Assembly: GCA_025964695.1 (NCBI GenBank)
Contig: JAOPYK010000098.1
Span: 1 to 64,000, forward strand
Source of the DNA: Streptosporangiaceae bacterium
GTDB taxonomy: Bacteria; Actinomycetota; Actinomycetes; Streptosporangiales; Streptosporangiaceae
Length of the DNA: 64,000 nt
Direction of reading: 5' to 3'
The notes beneath the pieces were generated by a model. It ran no database searches. It had not been told where the DNA came from and worked only from the letters and a program-made list of their open reading frames with translations. Of this stretch, positions 34,994 to 42,587 are shown one piece after another. Position 1 is the first letter of the stretch, and every line of letters starts with the position of its first letter. The position numbers and the translations under genes were made by a program.

Positions 34994-35646
34994 CCGACGA
35001 CCTCGAGACGCTGCTGCGCGACCACTACCGGCGAGCGGCGGAGGAACTGCAGCCCGGCCCCGGGCTCATTCACCGGGCGCAGGCGGCCGGGAGCGCGCGC
35101 AGGCGGCGCCGGCTGTGGACCTTCGCGGTCGCGGCGGCCACCGCCGGCGTGGTCCTCGCCGTACCCCTGCTGACGGTTCTGACGGCCGGGCCCGGGACGC
35201 CCCCGCGACCGGCCGGGCCCCCGGCCCAGACCACCCAGCGGGCGCTCCCGATCGTCCTCCGGCTCGACCGGGCCGTCGTGCCGGCCGGGGCGACGATCCG
35301 GCTGACGGGAGAGGCGGGCGTCCGGCTCGGCGTCTATCTGAGGATCACCGGGTACTGGCAGCGTGTCAGCGAGATCATCCCGATCGGCGGACGCTACTCC
35401 GGCGAGCTCATCGCCCGGCGCGGCACCAGTGCGGTCCGGGTGTGCTCGGTGGTGTCGGCGAACTGCTCCGCGACACTGAACCTCGTGGTCCAGTCACCCA
35501 GCGCCCCTTCCGTCAGGACACCCAGGTCCTCGCCTCATCCCAACGGCCCGGCGCCGGTGATCCCGTCATCGGCCCATACGCCATGGCCGGGCACTCCCAC
35601 CCCGGTCGGCTCCCTGCCGGCGGTCTCTCCGCGACCGGGGCACTGA
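34990..35646 (+). CDS. Single-pass membrane protein coupled to the sigma factor (putative anti-sigma partner)
   Basis: 218 aa from the GTG at 34990, overlapping the sigma stop by 4 nt. A cytoplasmic part of about 35 residues (DDLETLLRDHYRRAAEELQPGPGLI) is followed by an Arg-rich stop and one TM segment (LWTFAVAAATAGVVLAVPLL), then an extracytoplasmic beta-rich domain (IVLRLDRAVVPAGATIRLTGEAG, two Cys in VRVCSVVSANCS) and a Pro/Ser tail. Topology and coupling suit a sigma regulator, but no zinc anti-sigma motif (HxxxCxxC) is visible, so that role is inferred. Confidence 0.65.
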   Translation: MTDDLETLLRDHYRRAAEELQPGPGLIHRAQAAGSARRRRRLWTFAVAAATAGVVLAVPLLTVLTAGPGTPPRPAGPPAQTTQRALPIVLRLDRAVVPAGATIRLTGEAGVRLGVYLRITGYWQRVSEIIPIGGRYSGELIARRGTSAVRVCSVVSANCSATLNLVVQSPSAPSVRTPRSSPHPNGPAPVIPSSAHTPWPGTPTPVGSLPAVSPRPGH

Positions 35647-35663
35647 TCGATCAGTGCCCCGGT
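35634..35663. terminator. 30-bp perfect palindrome spanning two convergent stop codons
   Basis: ACCGGGGCACTGATC followed directly by its reverse complement. The TGA of the plus-strand gene (35644-35646) and the stop of the minus-strand RsbA-like gene (35651-35653) both lie inside it. Its position strongly suggests a bidirectional terminator. Confidence 0.8.
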
Positions 35664-36601
35664 GCCTCGGGATGAAGGCGGGTACGCAGCCGTACGACGG
35701 TGCCGGACCAGCCCGCGCGCACATGAACGGCGTCCACCAGCATCCGGGCACCCCAGAGTCCCTCGAAGCCGGTGCCGGGATCCGGCGGCAGGAAGCCGAC
35801 CAGCCCATCGGGCCGCCAGTGGCCGAAGTCGACGACCTCGCAGACCACGAAGTCGTCCTCGCCCCACAGCCGCAACTCCATCGGCGGGGAGCCGTGCTTC
35901 ACCGCATTGCCCACCACCGAGTCCACGGCCTGCCGGAACTTGGCCATCTCCAGCTCGTGCATGGCCAGCCGCCGGGCGTGGCTCTCCACGAACCGCCGCA
36001 CACAGCGCAGATCCTCCAGCCGTTCGAAGGGCAGCGCGTCCGGCGGTTCCTTCGGCTCCGGCAGCGGCGTCCGGTCACAGTCGATGCCGAAGAGCTCGGG
36101 CTCGTCATAGCTGCGGTTGCGGTGCGTCCCATGCCAGCCGAGCAGCATCGGATGTGTTCGCCGGGCGGCGTCCAGGACGTCAGGCGCGGCCCGGCGGGTG
36201 TCGTATCCACAGATCACTTGGGCATCGGTGGTGGCGAAGGCGGCGTTCACCACCGCCTCGTAACGGGACCACTCGATGGTCTCCAGCACGGAGCGTCCTG
36301 GCAGGAAGGGCTCGGCCAGCACCCGGACCCGGCGCGGGGCCACCGAGTGCACGACGTCGTTGTAGCTGGCGATGGTGCGGACCGGGTGCCGGTAGAAGGC
36401 GGTCGCGTCGAAGAACTGCACGGGTCCCGCATCGGAGCCGAGCATGTCACGCAGCGCGGCGGAACTGGGCCGGGGCACGACGGCGAGAACGGCGTCGTCC
36501 GCCTCCAGCCCCGCCTTCAGGAACGGAACGGTAGCGGTGAGGAATTCCTCTTCCCCGCCGTACAGCAGTGCCTGGTGCACAAGCCCCTCGTCTCTGCTCA
36601 C
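35651..36601 (-). CDS. RsbA-type MEDS + HATPase anti-sigma-like regulator (second of the triplet)
   Basis: 316 aa. Residues about 10-170 form a MEDS sensory domain (HQALLYGGEEEFLTATVPFLKAGLEADDAVLAVV). Residues about 195-310 form a GHKL ATPase like RsbW/RsbA. Its N-box reads AVDSVVGNAVKHGSP, where the usual catalytic Glu four residues before Asn is Ser. The G1 region is CEVVDFGHW and G2 GLWGARML. This is the architecture annotated as anti-sigma factor RsbA family. Loss of the Glu suggests a nucleotide-binding switch without kinase activity (inference). It overlaps the upstream MEDS-STAS gene by 4 nt. Confidence 0.85.
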   Translation of the reverse strand: MSRDEGLVHQALLYGGEEEFLTATVPFLKAGLEADDAVLAVVPRPSSAALRDMLGSDAGPVQFFDATAFYRHPVRTIASYNDVVHSVAPRRVRVLAEPFLPGRSVLETIEWSRYEAVVNAAFATTDAQVICGYDTRRAAPDVLDAARRTHPMLLGWHGTHRNRSYDEPELFGIDCDRTPLPEPKEPPDALPFERLEDLRCVRRFVESHARRLAMHELEMAKFRQAVDSVVGNAVKHGSPPMELRLWGEDDFVVCEVVDFGHWRPDGLVGFLPPDPGTGFEGLWGARMLVDAVHVRAGWSGTVVRLRTRLHPEAPGH

Positions 36602-37485
36602 GCTGCGTCTCCCCGTCCACGGGAGATACCTGGCAGCCGATGCCAGCCCACCATCTCGATCACCTGCTCGACATCCGGCCGGAGATTGTCCAGGACCAGG
36701 CCGCTGCCGTTGGGCATCCGCATCGCGTAGACCGCGAGCAGGTTCAGCGCGCCCAGGTCGATGAAGCTGAGCCGGGTGAAGTCGAGGTGGACCTTGCTCC
36801 TGGTCATCGCCACCGCTACCGCGGAAAGCGTCTCGGCGAACACGGCGTGCCGTGCCCCGTCGAGCTCACCTTCGAGCCGCAGTCCGTGCGGCGTGAACGT
36901 ACGGGTTATCTTCAGAATTCCGTCGTCGAATTCGGGGTTCACTTCCACGAGGACCTCGTGAGTGTTCCTGAGGGCGGTGAGCTCGTCGGGGCCGCAACTG
37001 CTCCGATCGACCTGGCAGATCGCCATGGTCATCGTGCTCGGGGCGACAGCGGCCTCGAATCCCTGCTCACAGCCGAGCATGAGATCCGACCCGCCGGGTT
37101 CACGCAGCGCCCAGCCCATGTCCGCAGTGATGCGGACGGCCCGGTAGCCCTGGTCGAAAGCGACGGAGATCTCCTGGTCGAGCGTCATCAACATCCGGTC
37201 GGGGTCGAATCGGCCCCGCGTCCGGCAGGCCTTGTCCGGCGGAATCAGCCTGAGTTGTCCGACCTCGGTGAAAGGGGTGGGATCGATTCCGTAGCGAGTC
37301 AGCAGGCCGGGCAGCTCCAACGGCGGGGAGTCGGTGACGTAGACGACCTTCTCCTGGGTGTTCAGGCCATCGAACACGAAGTCGCCGATCACGCGGTTCC
37401 GCTCTTCGCCATTGGCGAAGGCCAGCCATGCGTGATCGCCGGGACGCAAGTCACCAACGGGCCGTTCAGCGAACCAGGTCTCCAT
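36598..37485 (-). CDS. MEDS-STAS domain protein (anti-sigma-antagonist-like)
   Basis: 295 aa. The N-terminal MEDS domain is RPGDHAWLAFANGEERNRVIGDFVFDGLNTQEKVVYVTDSPP, with DQGYRAVRITADMGWALREPGG. From about residue 195 a STAS domain follows (RTFTPHGLRLEGELDGARHAVFAETL, then VHLDFTRLSFIDLGALNLL). In phosphorylatable antagonists the loop reads FIDS-x-G; here it is FIDLGAL, so the acceptor Ser is missing. Start and stop overlaps place it in an operon with the RsbA-like gene downstream. It probably binds an RsbA-type partner independently of phosphorylation (inference). Confidence 0.85.
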   Translation of the reverse strand: METWFAERPVGDLRPGDHAWLAFANGEERNRVIGDFVFDGLNTQEKVVYVTDSPPLELPGLLTRYGIDPTPFTEVGQLRLIPPDKACRTRGRFDPDRMLMTLDQEISVAFDQGYRAVRITADMGWALREPGGSDLMLGCEQGFEAAVAPSTMTMAICQVDRSSCGPDELTALRNTHEVLVEVNPEFDDGILKITRTFTPHGLRLEGELDGARHAVFAETLSAVAVAMTRSKVHLDFTRLSFIDLGALNLLAVYAMRMPNGSGLVLDNLRPDVEQVIEMVGWHRLPGISRGRGDAA

Positions 37486-37587
37486 AACCCGTCCATTACG
37501 GTTCTGGTAGATCTGCCTAGAGTACGCCGTCCCACGGTGATCAGGAGGCGAAAGTTTGCCGTCATGTGAGCAGGGCGGCGCGGAAGG

Positions 37588-38577
37588 TTACGCCGCGGTC
37601 GGCATATGGAGTCGTACGGTCGTGCCCGCCCGCCCGGTGCGGACCTGCACTCTGGAGCAGAGCAGGCCTACCGCCCACAGCCCGAACCGGCCCGGCGCGG
37701 AGGGCCCCGGAGGGACGAGGCTGAGCCCCGGGGACGGCCGCCAATCACCGCGATCGCTGATTTCGCATACCAGCATCCCCGTGGCCGGGTCCCAGTGCTG
37801 ATCGGCCGTGACGTCGCGGGGCTCGGTCCACAGCCGCAGCATGATCGGGGGAGTGCCGTGCCGGATCGCATTGGTGGCCACCTCGGTAACCGACATGAGT
37901 AGGTGCTGCATCGCCGAGTCCATCAGTGCCGCCTCACGCCCGTACTCGGCGACGAAGGCCCGCAGCCAGTAGAGGTCCTCGGTGTCGATCCGCAGGGTCT
38001 CCGCGAACGTGGGCGGCGGCGGCAATGGCCGGCGATCGATGATGGAGGTGTACGCCCACGGATCCATGTAGCCGCGGTTGACGCGATGTTCCCCGTCGTG
38101 CACCGTCACCGGATGCGTACGCCGGGCCCCGTCCAGGATCGCCAGCGGCAGCGACCGCAGATCGTAGGGGCACAGGATGGACGCTCCGGTGCCGGCGAAC
38201 GCGACGTTCACGATCGCCTCGACACGCTGCCAGTCGGCGACCTCGACAGGTGTACGGCCGTGCCAGATCGGCTCCCCGAGCAACCACAGCCGCCGTCCCC
38301 GGGCGGCAAGTTCGTCGACGAAGGTCAGGCACTGCGCCAGTGTCCGGGCCGGATGGTGGTAGAACGCGGTGTCCTCGATGAACTCCACCTGCGCGGCCTC
38401 GGCGCCCAGGCACTCCCGCAGCATGCGCAGGTTGACGCGGCCGCCGATGGCCAGCACAGCGTCGCCGGCCTCGACGCCGGCGCGCAAGAACGGCAGGGCT
38501 CCCGCCAGGAAGTCGCGCTCGGATGCGTAAGGCAGCACCTCGTGCGACACGCCTGCCTTGCTCACTGTGCCGTCCAT
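37588..38577 (-). CDS. RsbA-type MEDS + HATPase anti-sigma-like regulator (first of the triplet)
   Basis: 329 aa. The MEDS domain is HEVLPYASERDFLAGALPFLRAGVEAGDAVLAIG, with ARGRRLWLLGEPIWHGRTPVEVADWQRVEAIVNVAF and SILCPYDLRSLP. The GHKL ATPase has an intact N-box, SVTEVATNAIRHGTPP (Glu and Asn present), G1 VCEISDRGDW and a glycine-rich FGLWAVGLL. It therefore retains the kinase residues that the other RsbA-like paralogue lacks. It is separated from the MEDS-STAS gene by 102 nt on the same strand. Target sigma factor or antagonist unknown. Confidence 0.85.
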   Translation of the reverse strand: MDGTVSKAGVSHEVLPYASERDFLAGALPFLRAGVEAGDAVLAIGGRVNLRMLRECLGAEAAQVEFIEDTAFYHHPARTLAQCLTFVDELAARGRRLWLLGEPIWHGRTPVEVADWQRVEAIVNVAFAGTGASILCPYDLRSLPLAILDGARRTHPVTVHDGEHRVNRGYMDPWAYTSIIDRRPLPPPPTFAETLRIDTEDLYWLRAFVAEYGREAALMDSAMQHLLMSVTEVATNAIRHGTPPIMLRLWTEPRDVTADQHWDPATGMLVCEISDRGDWRPSPGLSLVPPGPSAPGRFGLWAVGLLCSRVQVRTGRAGTTVRLHMPTAA

Positions 38578-38678
38578 GCGCCTTCCATCCCCGCCGGGCA
38601 GGTCCGACCAACGTACGCCCGGTCAACGGTCGGCCGCAGGGGCCCCTTTTCAGATGGTGAACAGAAAGTAGGAGAGAT

Positions 38679-38953
38679 GTGGCCTTCAGGTTAGTGCACG
38701 CGCCGGCTGTAGCCCGGCAAGGGTCAGTGCTTCGTCGTGCGCTGAAGGCATGTGGAGTACCCGCCATCTGCGCGGTGTGCGGCACGGGTGAGCTATGGCA
38801 GGGGCAGAGCTTGAATCTTGAAGTCGATCACATCAACGGGAATCCGATCGATTTCGACAGGAGAATCTCCGGCTGTTCTGCCCGAACTGTCATTCGCAGA
38901 CAACAAACTTCGCCGGGTCTAATCGAGGGATGCATACGTGCCCGACCGACTGA
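38679..38953 (+). pseudogene. Frameshifted HNH endonuclease gene fragment
   Basis: Frame 1 reads VLRRALKACGVPAICAVCGTGEL then SLNLEVDHINGNPID, the first half of a small HNH nuclease (CxxC and DHINGN). The second half, RQENLRLFCPNCHSQTTNFAG, is in another frame, starting near 38855 and stopping at 38953. One missing base near 38853-38855 accounts for the shift. Joined, the two give a complete HNH zinc-finger domain. The protein is broken unless this is a sequencing error. It ends 6 bp from the 3' end of the tRNA-Leu gene. Confidence 0.8.
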
Positions 38954-38959
38954 TAATTG

Positions 38960-39042
38960 TGCGGGCGGGGGGATTCGAACCCCCACGGTGTCTCCACCAA
39001 CAGAACCTAAATCTGTCGCGTATGCCTTTTCGCCACGCCCGC
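38960..39042 (-). tRNA. tRNA-Leu (anticodon UAG)
   Basis: Minus strand. The acceptor stem is GCGGGCG/CGCCCGC with discriminator A and CCA not encoded. The anticodon stem-loop is ACAGA-TTTAGGT-TCTGT, giving anticodon TAG (CUA codons). There is a long variable arm GGTG-GAGA-CACC typical of class II Leu tRNAs, and the T-arm is GGGGG-TTCGAAT-CCCCC. Length is 83 nt without CCA. Confidence 0.93.
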
Positions 39043-39140
39043 CAGGTGCTTTGAGCAGCGCTTCCGCTCAGCCTAGTGCCATAGCCGGTATCACGGCGAC
39101 TGAGTTGGCGTCCGCTCGTGTTCAGCGCACCGGGGCCGGG

Positions 39141-39608
39141 TCAGTCGCCGAGGTCCTTGCGCAGGCGGGCCACGTGGCCGGTGGCCTTCACGTTGTAGTA
39201 GGCCTTCTCTATCTTGCCCTCGGCGTCGATGAGGAACGTCGACCGGATCACGCCCACGGTCACCTTGCCGTACAGCTTCTTCTCCCCGTACGCCCCGTAG
39301 GCCTGGAGGACCTTGGTGTCGGCGTCGGACAGCAGAGGGAAGGTCAGCCCGTCGCGGTCCCGGAACTTGGCCAGCTTGGCCTCCTTGTCCGGGGAGATGC
39401 CGACCACGGTGACGCCCTCGGCCTCGAGCTCGGGCAGCGCCTCGTTGAAGTCGATGGACTCCTTGGTGCACCCGGGGGTCATGGCCGCCGGGTAGAAGTA
39501 AAGGATCACGCGCTTGCCACGCAGCGACGACAGCGCCACGGGCTTGCCGTCGGCGTCGGGAAGAGTGAAGTCGGGGGCGACGTCACCGGGCTGCAGGCGT
39601 TCGGTCAC
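39141..39608 (-). CDS. bcp: Thioredoxin-dependent thiol peroxidase (Bcp/PrxQ type)
   Basis: 155 aa peroxiredoxin from the GTG at 39608, preceded by AAGGAA. LQPGDVAPDFTLPDADGKPVALSSLRGKRVILYFYPAAMTPGCTKESIDF holds the peroxidatic Cys (TPGCTKE). The resolving Cys, five residues later in many Bcp proteins (GCTKEACDF), is Ile/Ser here, so it probably works as a 1-Cys enzyme or uses a partner thiol. The rest (VVGISPDKEAKLAKFRDRDGLTFPLLSD) is canonical. The track's upstream extension is not protein-like. bcp next to DUF3618 and tRNA-Leu is a common actinomycete arrangement. Confidence 0.92.
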   Translation of the reverse strand: MTERLQPGDVAPDFTLPDADGKPVALSSLRGKRVILYFYPAAMTPGCTKESIDFNEALPELEAEGVTVVGISPDKEAKLAKFRDRDGLTFPLLSDADTKVLQAYGAYGEKKLYGKVTVGVIRSTFLIDAEGKIEKAYYNVKATGHVARLRKDLGD

Positions 39609-39777
39609 GGGATATTCCTTCCGGTCATGGTCGGCTCTCACCGTACCTGTGCCGACGCCAGGGACGCGGGAGCGCCGGGCCGTGTGAGGGGTCTGGGCGC
39701 CGTCTACAGGGTAGGGTCCTGACACACTCTGATCACAATCATGTGCTGCTGGACGCTCGAACGATAAGGACACCGCA

Positions 39778-40080
39778 ATGGCCGACAGAGCCCGCGACCC
39801 GGAGGCGCTGGAGCGGGAGATCGAGCGCACTCGCGATGAGCTGGCGCGCACCATCGATGCGCTCGCCGGGCGGGTCAGTCCCAAACAGGTGGCGTCGCGC
39901 AGCGTCGCCCGCGTGAAGGAGGAGGCCGAGCATATCGCCGCCGCGGCCGGGACGATCATCGCTCGACCGGACCCTGAGGACCACGAGGCGATCACGCGGC
40001 GCAACACCGCCGTGCTGGTCGGCGTGGGTGTCGCGCTGACGGCGACCGTTCTCGTCCTGTGGCGCCGGAGCCGTCGCTGA
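39778..40080 (+). CDS. DUF3618 domain-containing protein
   Basis: 100 aa. The N-terminal helical region RDPEALEREIERTRDELARTIDALAGRVSPKQVASRSVARVKEEAEHI is the DUF3618 hallmark. It is followed by a C-terminal TM helix (NTAVLVGVGVALTATVLVLW) and a basic end RRSRR. The protein is predicted to be tail-anchored in the membrane. Function unknown; members often accompany phage-holin-like and YtxH-like envelope proteins. Confidence 0.88.
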   Translation: MADRARDPEALEREIERTRDELARTIDALAGRVSPKQVASRSVARVKEEAEHIAAAAGTIIARPDPEDHEAITRRNTAVLVGVGVALTATVLVLWRRSRR

Positions 40081-40085
40081 TTCCG

Positions 40086-40119
40086 CCGGTTCCATCGCTC
40101 ACCGCGAAGCGATGACCGG
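40086..40119. terminator. Bulged hairpin between convergent DUF3618 and GH4 genes
   Basis: CCGGT-(TC bulge)-CATCGCT pairs with AGCGATGACCGG across an 8-nt loop. It begins 6 nt after the DUF3618 stop and lies just before the GH4 stop on the other strand, suggesting a shared terminator. Confidence 0.6.
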
Positions 40120-40126
40120 GCTCACC

Positions 40127-41410
40127 TCACACTGAGCGGGTGAACTGGGGGAGATGGGCCGAGTGGGCGGCGAGCCCCTCGTCGAGGATCTTCTCCGCGG
40201 TGTGCTTGCTGCGCACGAAGGGGTGCGCCATCAGGGCCTGCAGCGCCACCCGCGGGTCGCCGGTGGCGGCGGCGTCGGCGGCCAGCCGCTCGTACTGGTG
40301 AACGGCCTGGGTGAGGCCTCGCACCGGGCGGGGGAGCGGGCCCATGACCAGAGGTGTCGCGCCCTGGCGGCCGACGATGGCCGGTACCTCGACGATCGCG
40401 TCGTCCTCCAATGAGGAGATCGCGCCGTCGTTGACGGTGTTGACGATGATCCGCCGTCGTTCGTCGCGGGCGATGGCGCAGATGACGTCGACCGCGAACT
40501 CGCCGTGCTCCCCGCCGCCCCGGTCCCGGCTGGGCTCGGGGTCGTCTTTGCCCGCCTCGGCGGCGATCTGCTCGTAGTACGAGGGCAGCATGGCCAGGAT
40601 GTCCTGGGCTCGGGTGGTGTCCTTTTCGCGCAGTTCGCGGACGACCTCGTCATGGAAGAAGTAGTACTTGGCGTAGGAGTTGGGCAGGAAGCCGAGTGCC
40701 TTCGCGAGGGAGGTGATCCGGGCCGGGTCCCGCCACGGCGTCGCTCCGCCCGAGGGGGGCTCGAGGGAGGCGAGCCGGCCGGGCAGGTCGATCTCCCGGC
40801 CGTCCAGCCGGACCCGGGAGGCCCAGGTGGCGTGGTTGAGCCCGATCCAGTCGGCTTCCAGCCGCTCGAAGGGCAGTTCCAGCAGCGCCGCCCACATCTC
40901 GGTGTCGCCCACGTGCTGATCGCAGAGTCCGAGAATCCTGGTGCCGGGGGCGTACCGGGTGACCGCGTCGGTGACGACGTTGGTGGGGTTGGTGTAGTTG
41001 ATGATCCAGGCGTCCGCGCCGGCCAGCCGCGCGATCTCCAGCAGCACCGGCACGGAGCGGCAGGCCATCAGGAATCCGCCGGGACCGGCGGTCTCCTGGC
41101 CCACCACGCCGTGCCGGAGCGGGATCGACTCGTCCAGATGCCGGCCGGCCATCCCGCCGGGGCGGAACGTGGTGAAGACGAAGTCCGCCCCGTCCAGCGC
41201 CGACTTCAGGTCGGTGTGCGCCACGACTATGAAAGCGGCGCCGCGGGCGGCGAACATGGACGTTGCCAGCCGGGTCATCAGGGCAAGATGACCCTCGTCC
41301 AGGTCGTAGAAGGCCAGCTCCGCCCCGGCCAGATCGGCGGAACGGTGCAGCAGCCCCCGGATCACCCCGGGCATGTAACCGCTGCCGGCTCCCACGATCG
41401 CGATCTTCAC
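40127..41410 (-). CDS. Glycoside hydrolase family 4 (6-phospho-beta-glucosidase-like)
   Basis: 427 aa from the GTG at 41410 (VKIAIVGAGSGYMPG), with GGGGAGAGC upstream. GH4 enzymes use NAD+ and a divalent metal to cleave (phospho)glycosides by oxidation-elimination. The Rossmann motif is GAGSGYMPGVI. Substrate and metal regions are TTFRPGGMAGRHLDESIPLRHGVVGQETAGPGG, INYTNPTNVVTDAV, ILGLCDQHVGD with the metal-binding Cys, and GLNHATWASRV with the metal His. It lies downstream of a PfkB kinase gene; together they may handle an imported or recycled sugar. The exact glycoside is unknown. Confidence 0.9.
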   Translation of the reverse strand: MKIAIVGAGSGYMPGVIRGLLHRSADLAGAELAFYDLDEGHLALMTRLATSMFAARGAAFIVVAHTDLKSALDGADFVFTTFRPGGMAGRHLDESIPLRHGVVGQETAGPGGFLMACRSVPVLLEIARLAGADAWIINYTNPTNVVTDAVTRYAPGTRILGLCDQHVGDTEMWAALLELPFERLEADWIGLNHATWASRVRLDGREIDLPGRLASLEPPSGGATPWRDPARITSLAKALGFLPNSYAKYYFFHDEVVRELREKDTTRAQDILAMLPSYYEQIAAEAGKDDPEPSRDRGGGEHGEFAVDVICAIARDERRRIIVNTVNDGAISSLEDDAIVEVPAIVGRQGATPLVMGPLPRPVRGLTQAVHQYERLAADAAATGDPRVALQALMAHPFVRSKHTAEKILDEGLAAHSAHLPQFTRSV

Positions 41411-41426
41411 TGCTCTCCCCCCGGTC

Positions 41427-41478
41427 ACGGTGTGTTCAGACGGTGTGTTCAGACGGTGTGTTCAGTCAGTGTGTTCAG
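41427..41478. repeat. 13-bp tandem repeat ACGGTGTGTTCAG, four copies
   Basis: Three identical copies plus one variant (TCAGTGTGTTCAG) fill the gap between the PfkB kinase and GH4 genes and run into the last codons of the kinase gene. A 13-base period is not a multiple of three, so copy-number change would alter the kinase C-terminus or the spacing to GH4. Confidence 0.9.
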
Positions 41479-42587
41479 TCGGCGTGCCGCAGGGTGGGCT
41501 GTGCTCGGGCGACGGCGTAAGCGCCTTCGTCGAGCCCACTCTGCGGGATGTAGGGCACGATGAACGAGTAGTCGGACAGAACCTCGGCGGGCACCTCGGC
41601 ATCTTCACCGAACGTCGCGATCTCGCCCCAGCAGGGTGCGCCGAGCGAGCCGCTGAGATGCCGGACGGAGAGCCCGGCGCACAGGTTGGCGAATTTCAGC
41701 CGCTGGGCCAGCGGCCACCCCGCGAGGGTGCCGAACACGAACCCGGCGGCGAACACGTCACCCGCACCGGTGGGATCCACGGCACTGACCGGCAGTGCGC
41801 CGGCCGAGGCGCGCTCGCCGGTGGTGGAGTCGATCGCGATGGCGCCCCGCTGCCCGAGTTTCACGACCACGACGGGCAGCCGCTCGGCGAGTGCCTCGAG
41901 CGCCTGTTCGGGGCTGCTGGAACGGGTGTAGGCCATCGCCTCTACCGCGTTGGGCAGGAACACGTCGACGTACTGCAGCCGGTCGAGCACCTCGGCGGAC
42001 CAGGCTTCGGTGGGGTCCCAGCCGAGGTCGGCGAAGACGGTCGCACCCTGCTTGCGCAGGGATATCGCCCACTCCGGGACGGGCCGGTCGATGTCGAGGA
42101 AGCAGATCTTCGCGCGTGGCGGGGCGCCGACGAGCCCGGTCGTGGGGAGGGGCGGTGGCGGCGCATAGGTGATCATGCTTCGGTCCGAGTCGTACGCCAT
42201 TGAGACCGTGACCGGGGTGGGCCAGCCGGTGAGCTGCCGGGACCAGCGGAGGTCGACGCCCTCCTGCTCGGAGAGGGTCCGCCAGAGGTAGGCCCCGAAC
42301 AGGTCGTCACCGACGGCCGCGGCCAGCCCGACGCGCAGGCCCAGCCGGCTCATGGCCACCGCGATGTTGGCGACGCCGCCGGGGGCCGAGCCGAGCCCCT
42401 TCGTCATGAGCTCCGTGCCGGGTGGTGGCAGGAACGGGAGTCCGGTGAAGATCATGTCCATGAAGATCTGGCCGCTCAGGAAGACGTCCAGGCCCTCGTC
42501 CCCGTCGGCGTGCAGATTTTCGCCGGCGCGTTCCCGCTCGTCACAGGGGTCCTCGAGGTTCGGGGAATGAGGAAGGTCAGAGGTCAT
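41475..42587 (-). CDS. PfkB-family carbohydrate/nucleoside kinase
   Basis: 370 aa ribokinase-fold kinase. An N-terminal acidic extension of about 30 residues precedes DVFLSGQIFMDMIF. The substrate-binding PfkB signature 1 region is GSAPGGVANIAVAMSRLGLRVGLAAAVGDDLFG and signature 2 DPTGAGDVFAAGFVFG, with the catalytic Asp in GAGD. FLPNAVEAMAYT is also typical. Substrate is not assignable (a sugar or nucleoside). Its start overlaps the SIMPL gene by 11 bp, and GH4 follows on the same strand. Confidence 0.88.
   Translation of the reverse strand: MTSDLPHSPNLEDPCDERERAGENLHADGDEGLDVFLSGQIFMDMIFTGLPFLPPPGTELMTKGLGSAPGGVANIAVAMSRLGLRVGLAAAVGDDLFGAYLWRTLSEQEGVDLRWSRQLTGWPTPVTVSMAYDSDRSMITYAPPPPLPTTGLVGAPPRAKICFLDIDRPVPEWAISLRKQGATVFADLGWDPTEAWSAEVLDRLQYVDVFLPNAVEAMAYTRSSSPEQALEALAERLPVVVVKLGQRGAIAIDSTTGERASAGALPVSAVDPTGAGDVFAAGFVFGTLAGWPLAQRLKFANLCAGLSVRHLSGSLGAPCWGEIATFGEDAEVPAEVLSDYSFIVPYIPQSGLDEGAYAVARAQPTLRHAD

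Noticed and set aside
36598-36601. Start of a separate small gene at the MEDS gene junction
   Set aside because: The ATGA is simply the 4-nt overlap between the MEDS-STAS stop and the RsbA-like start.
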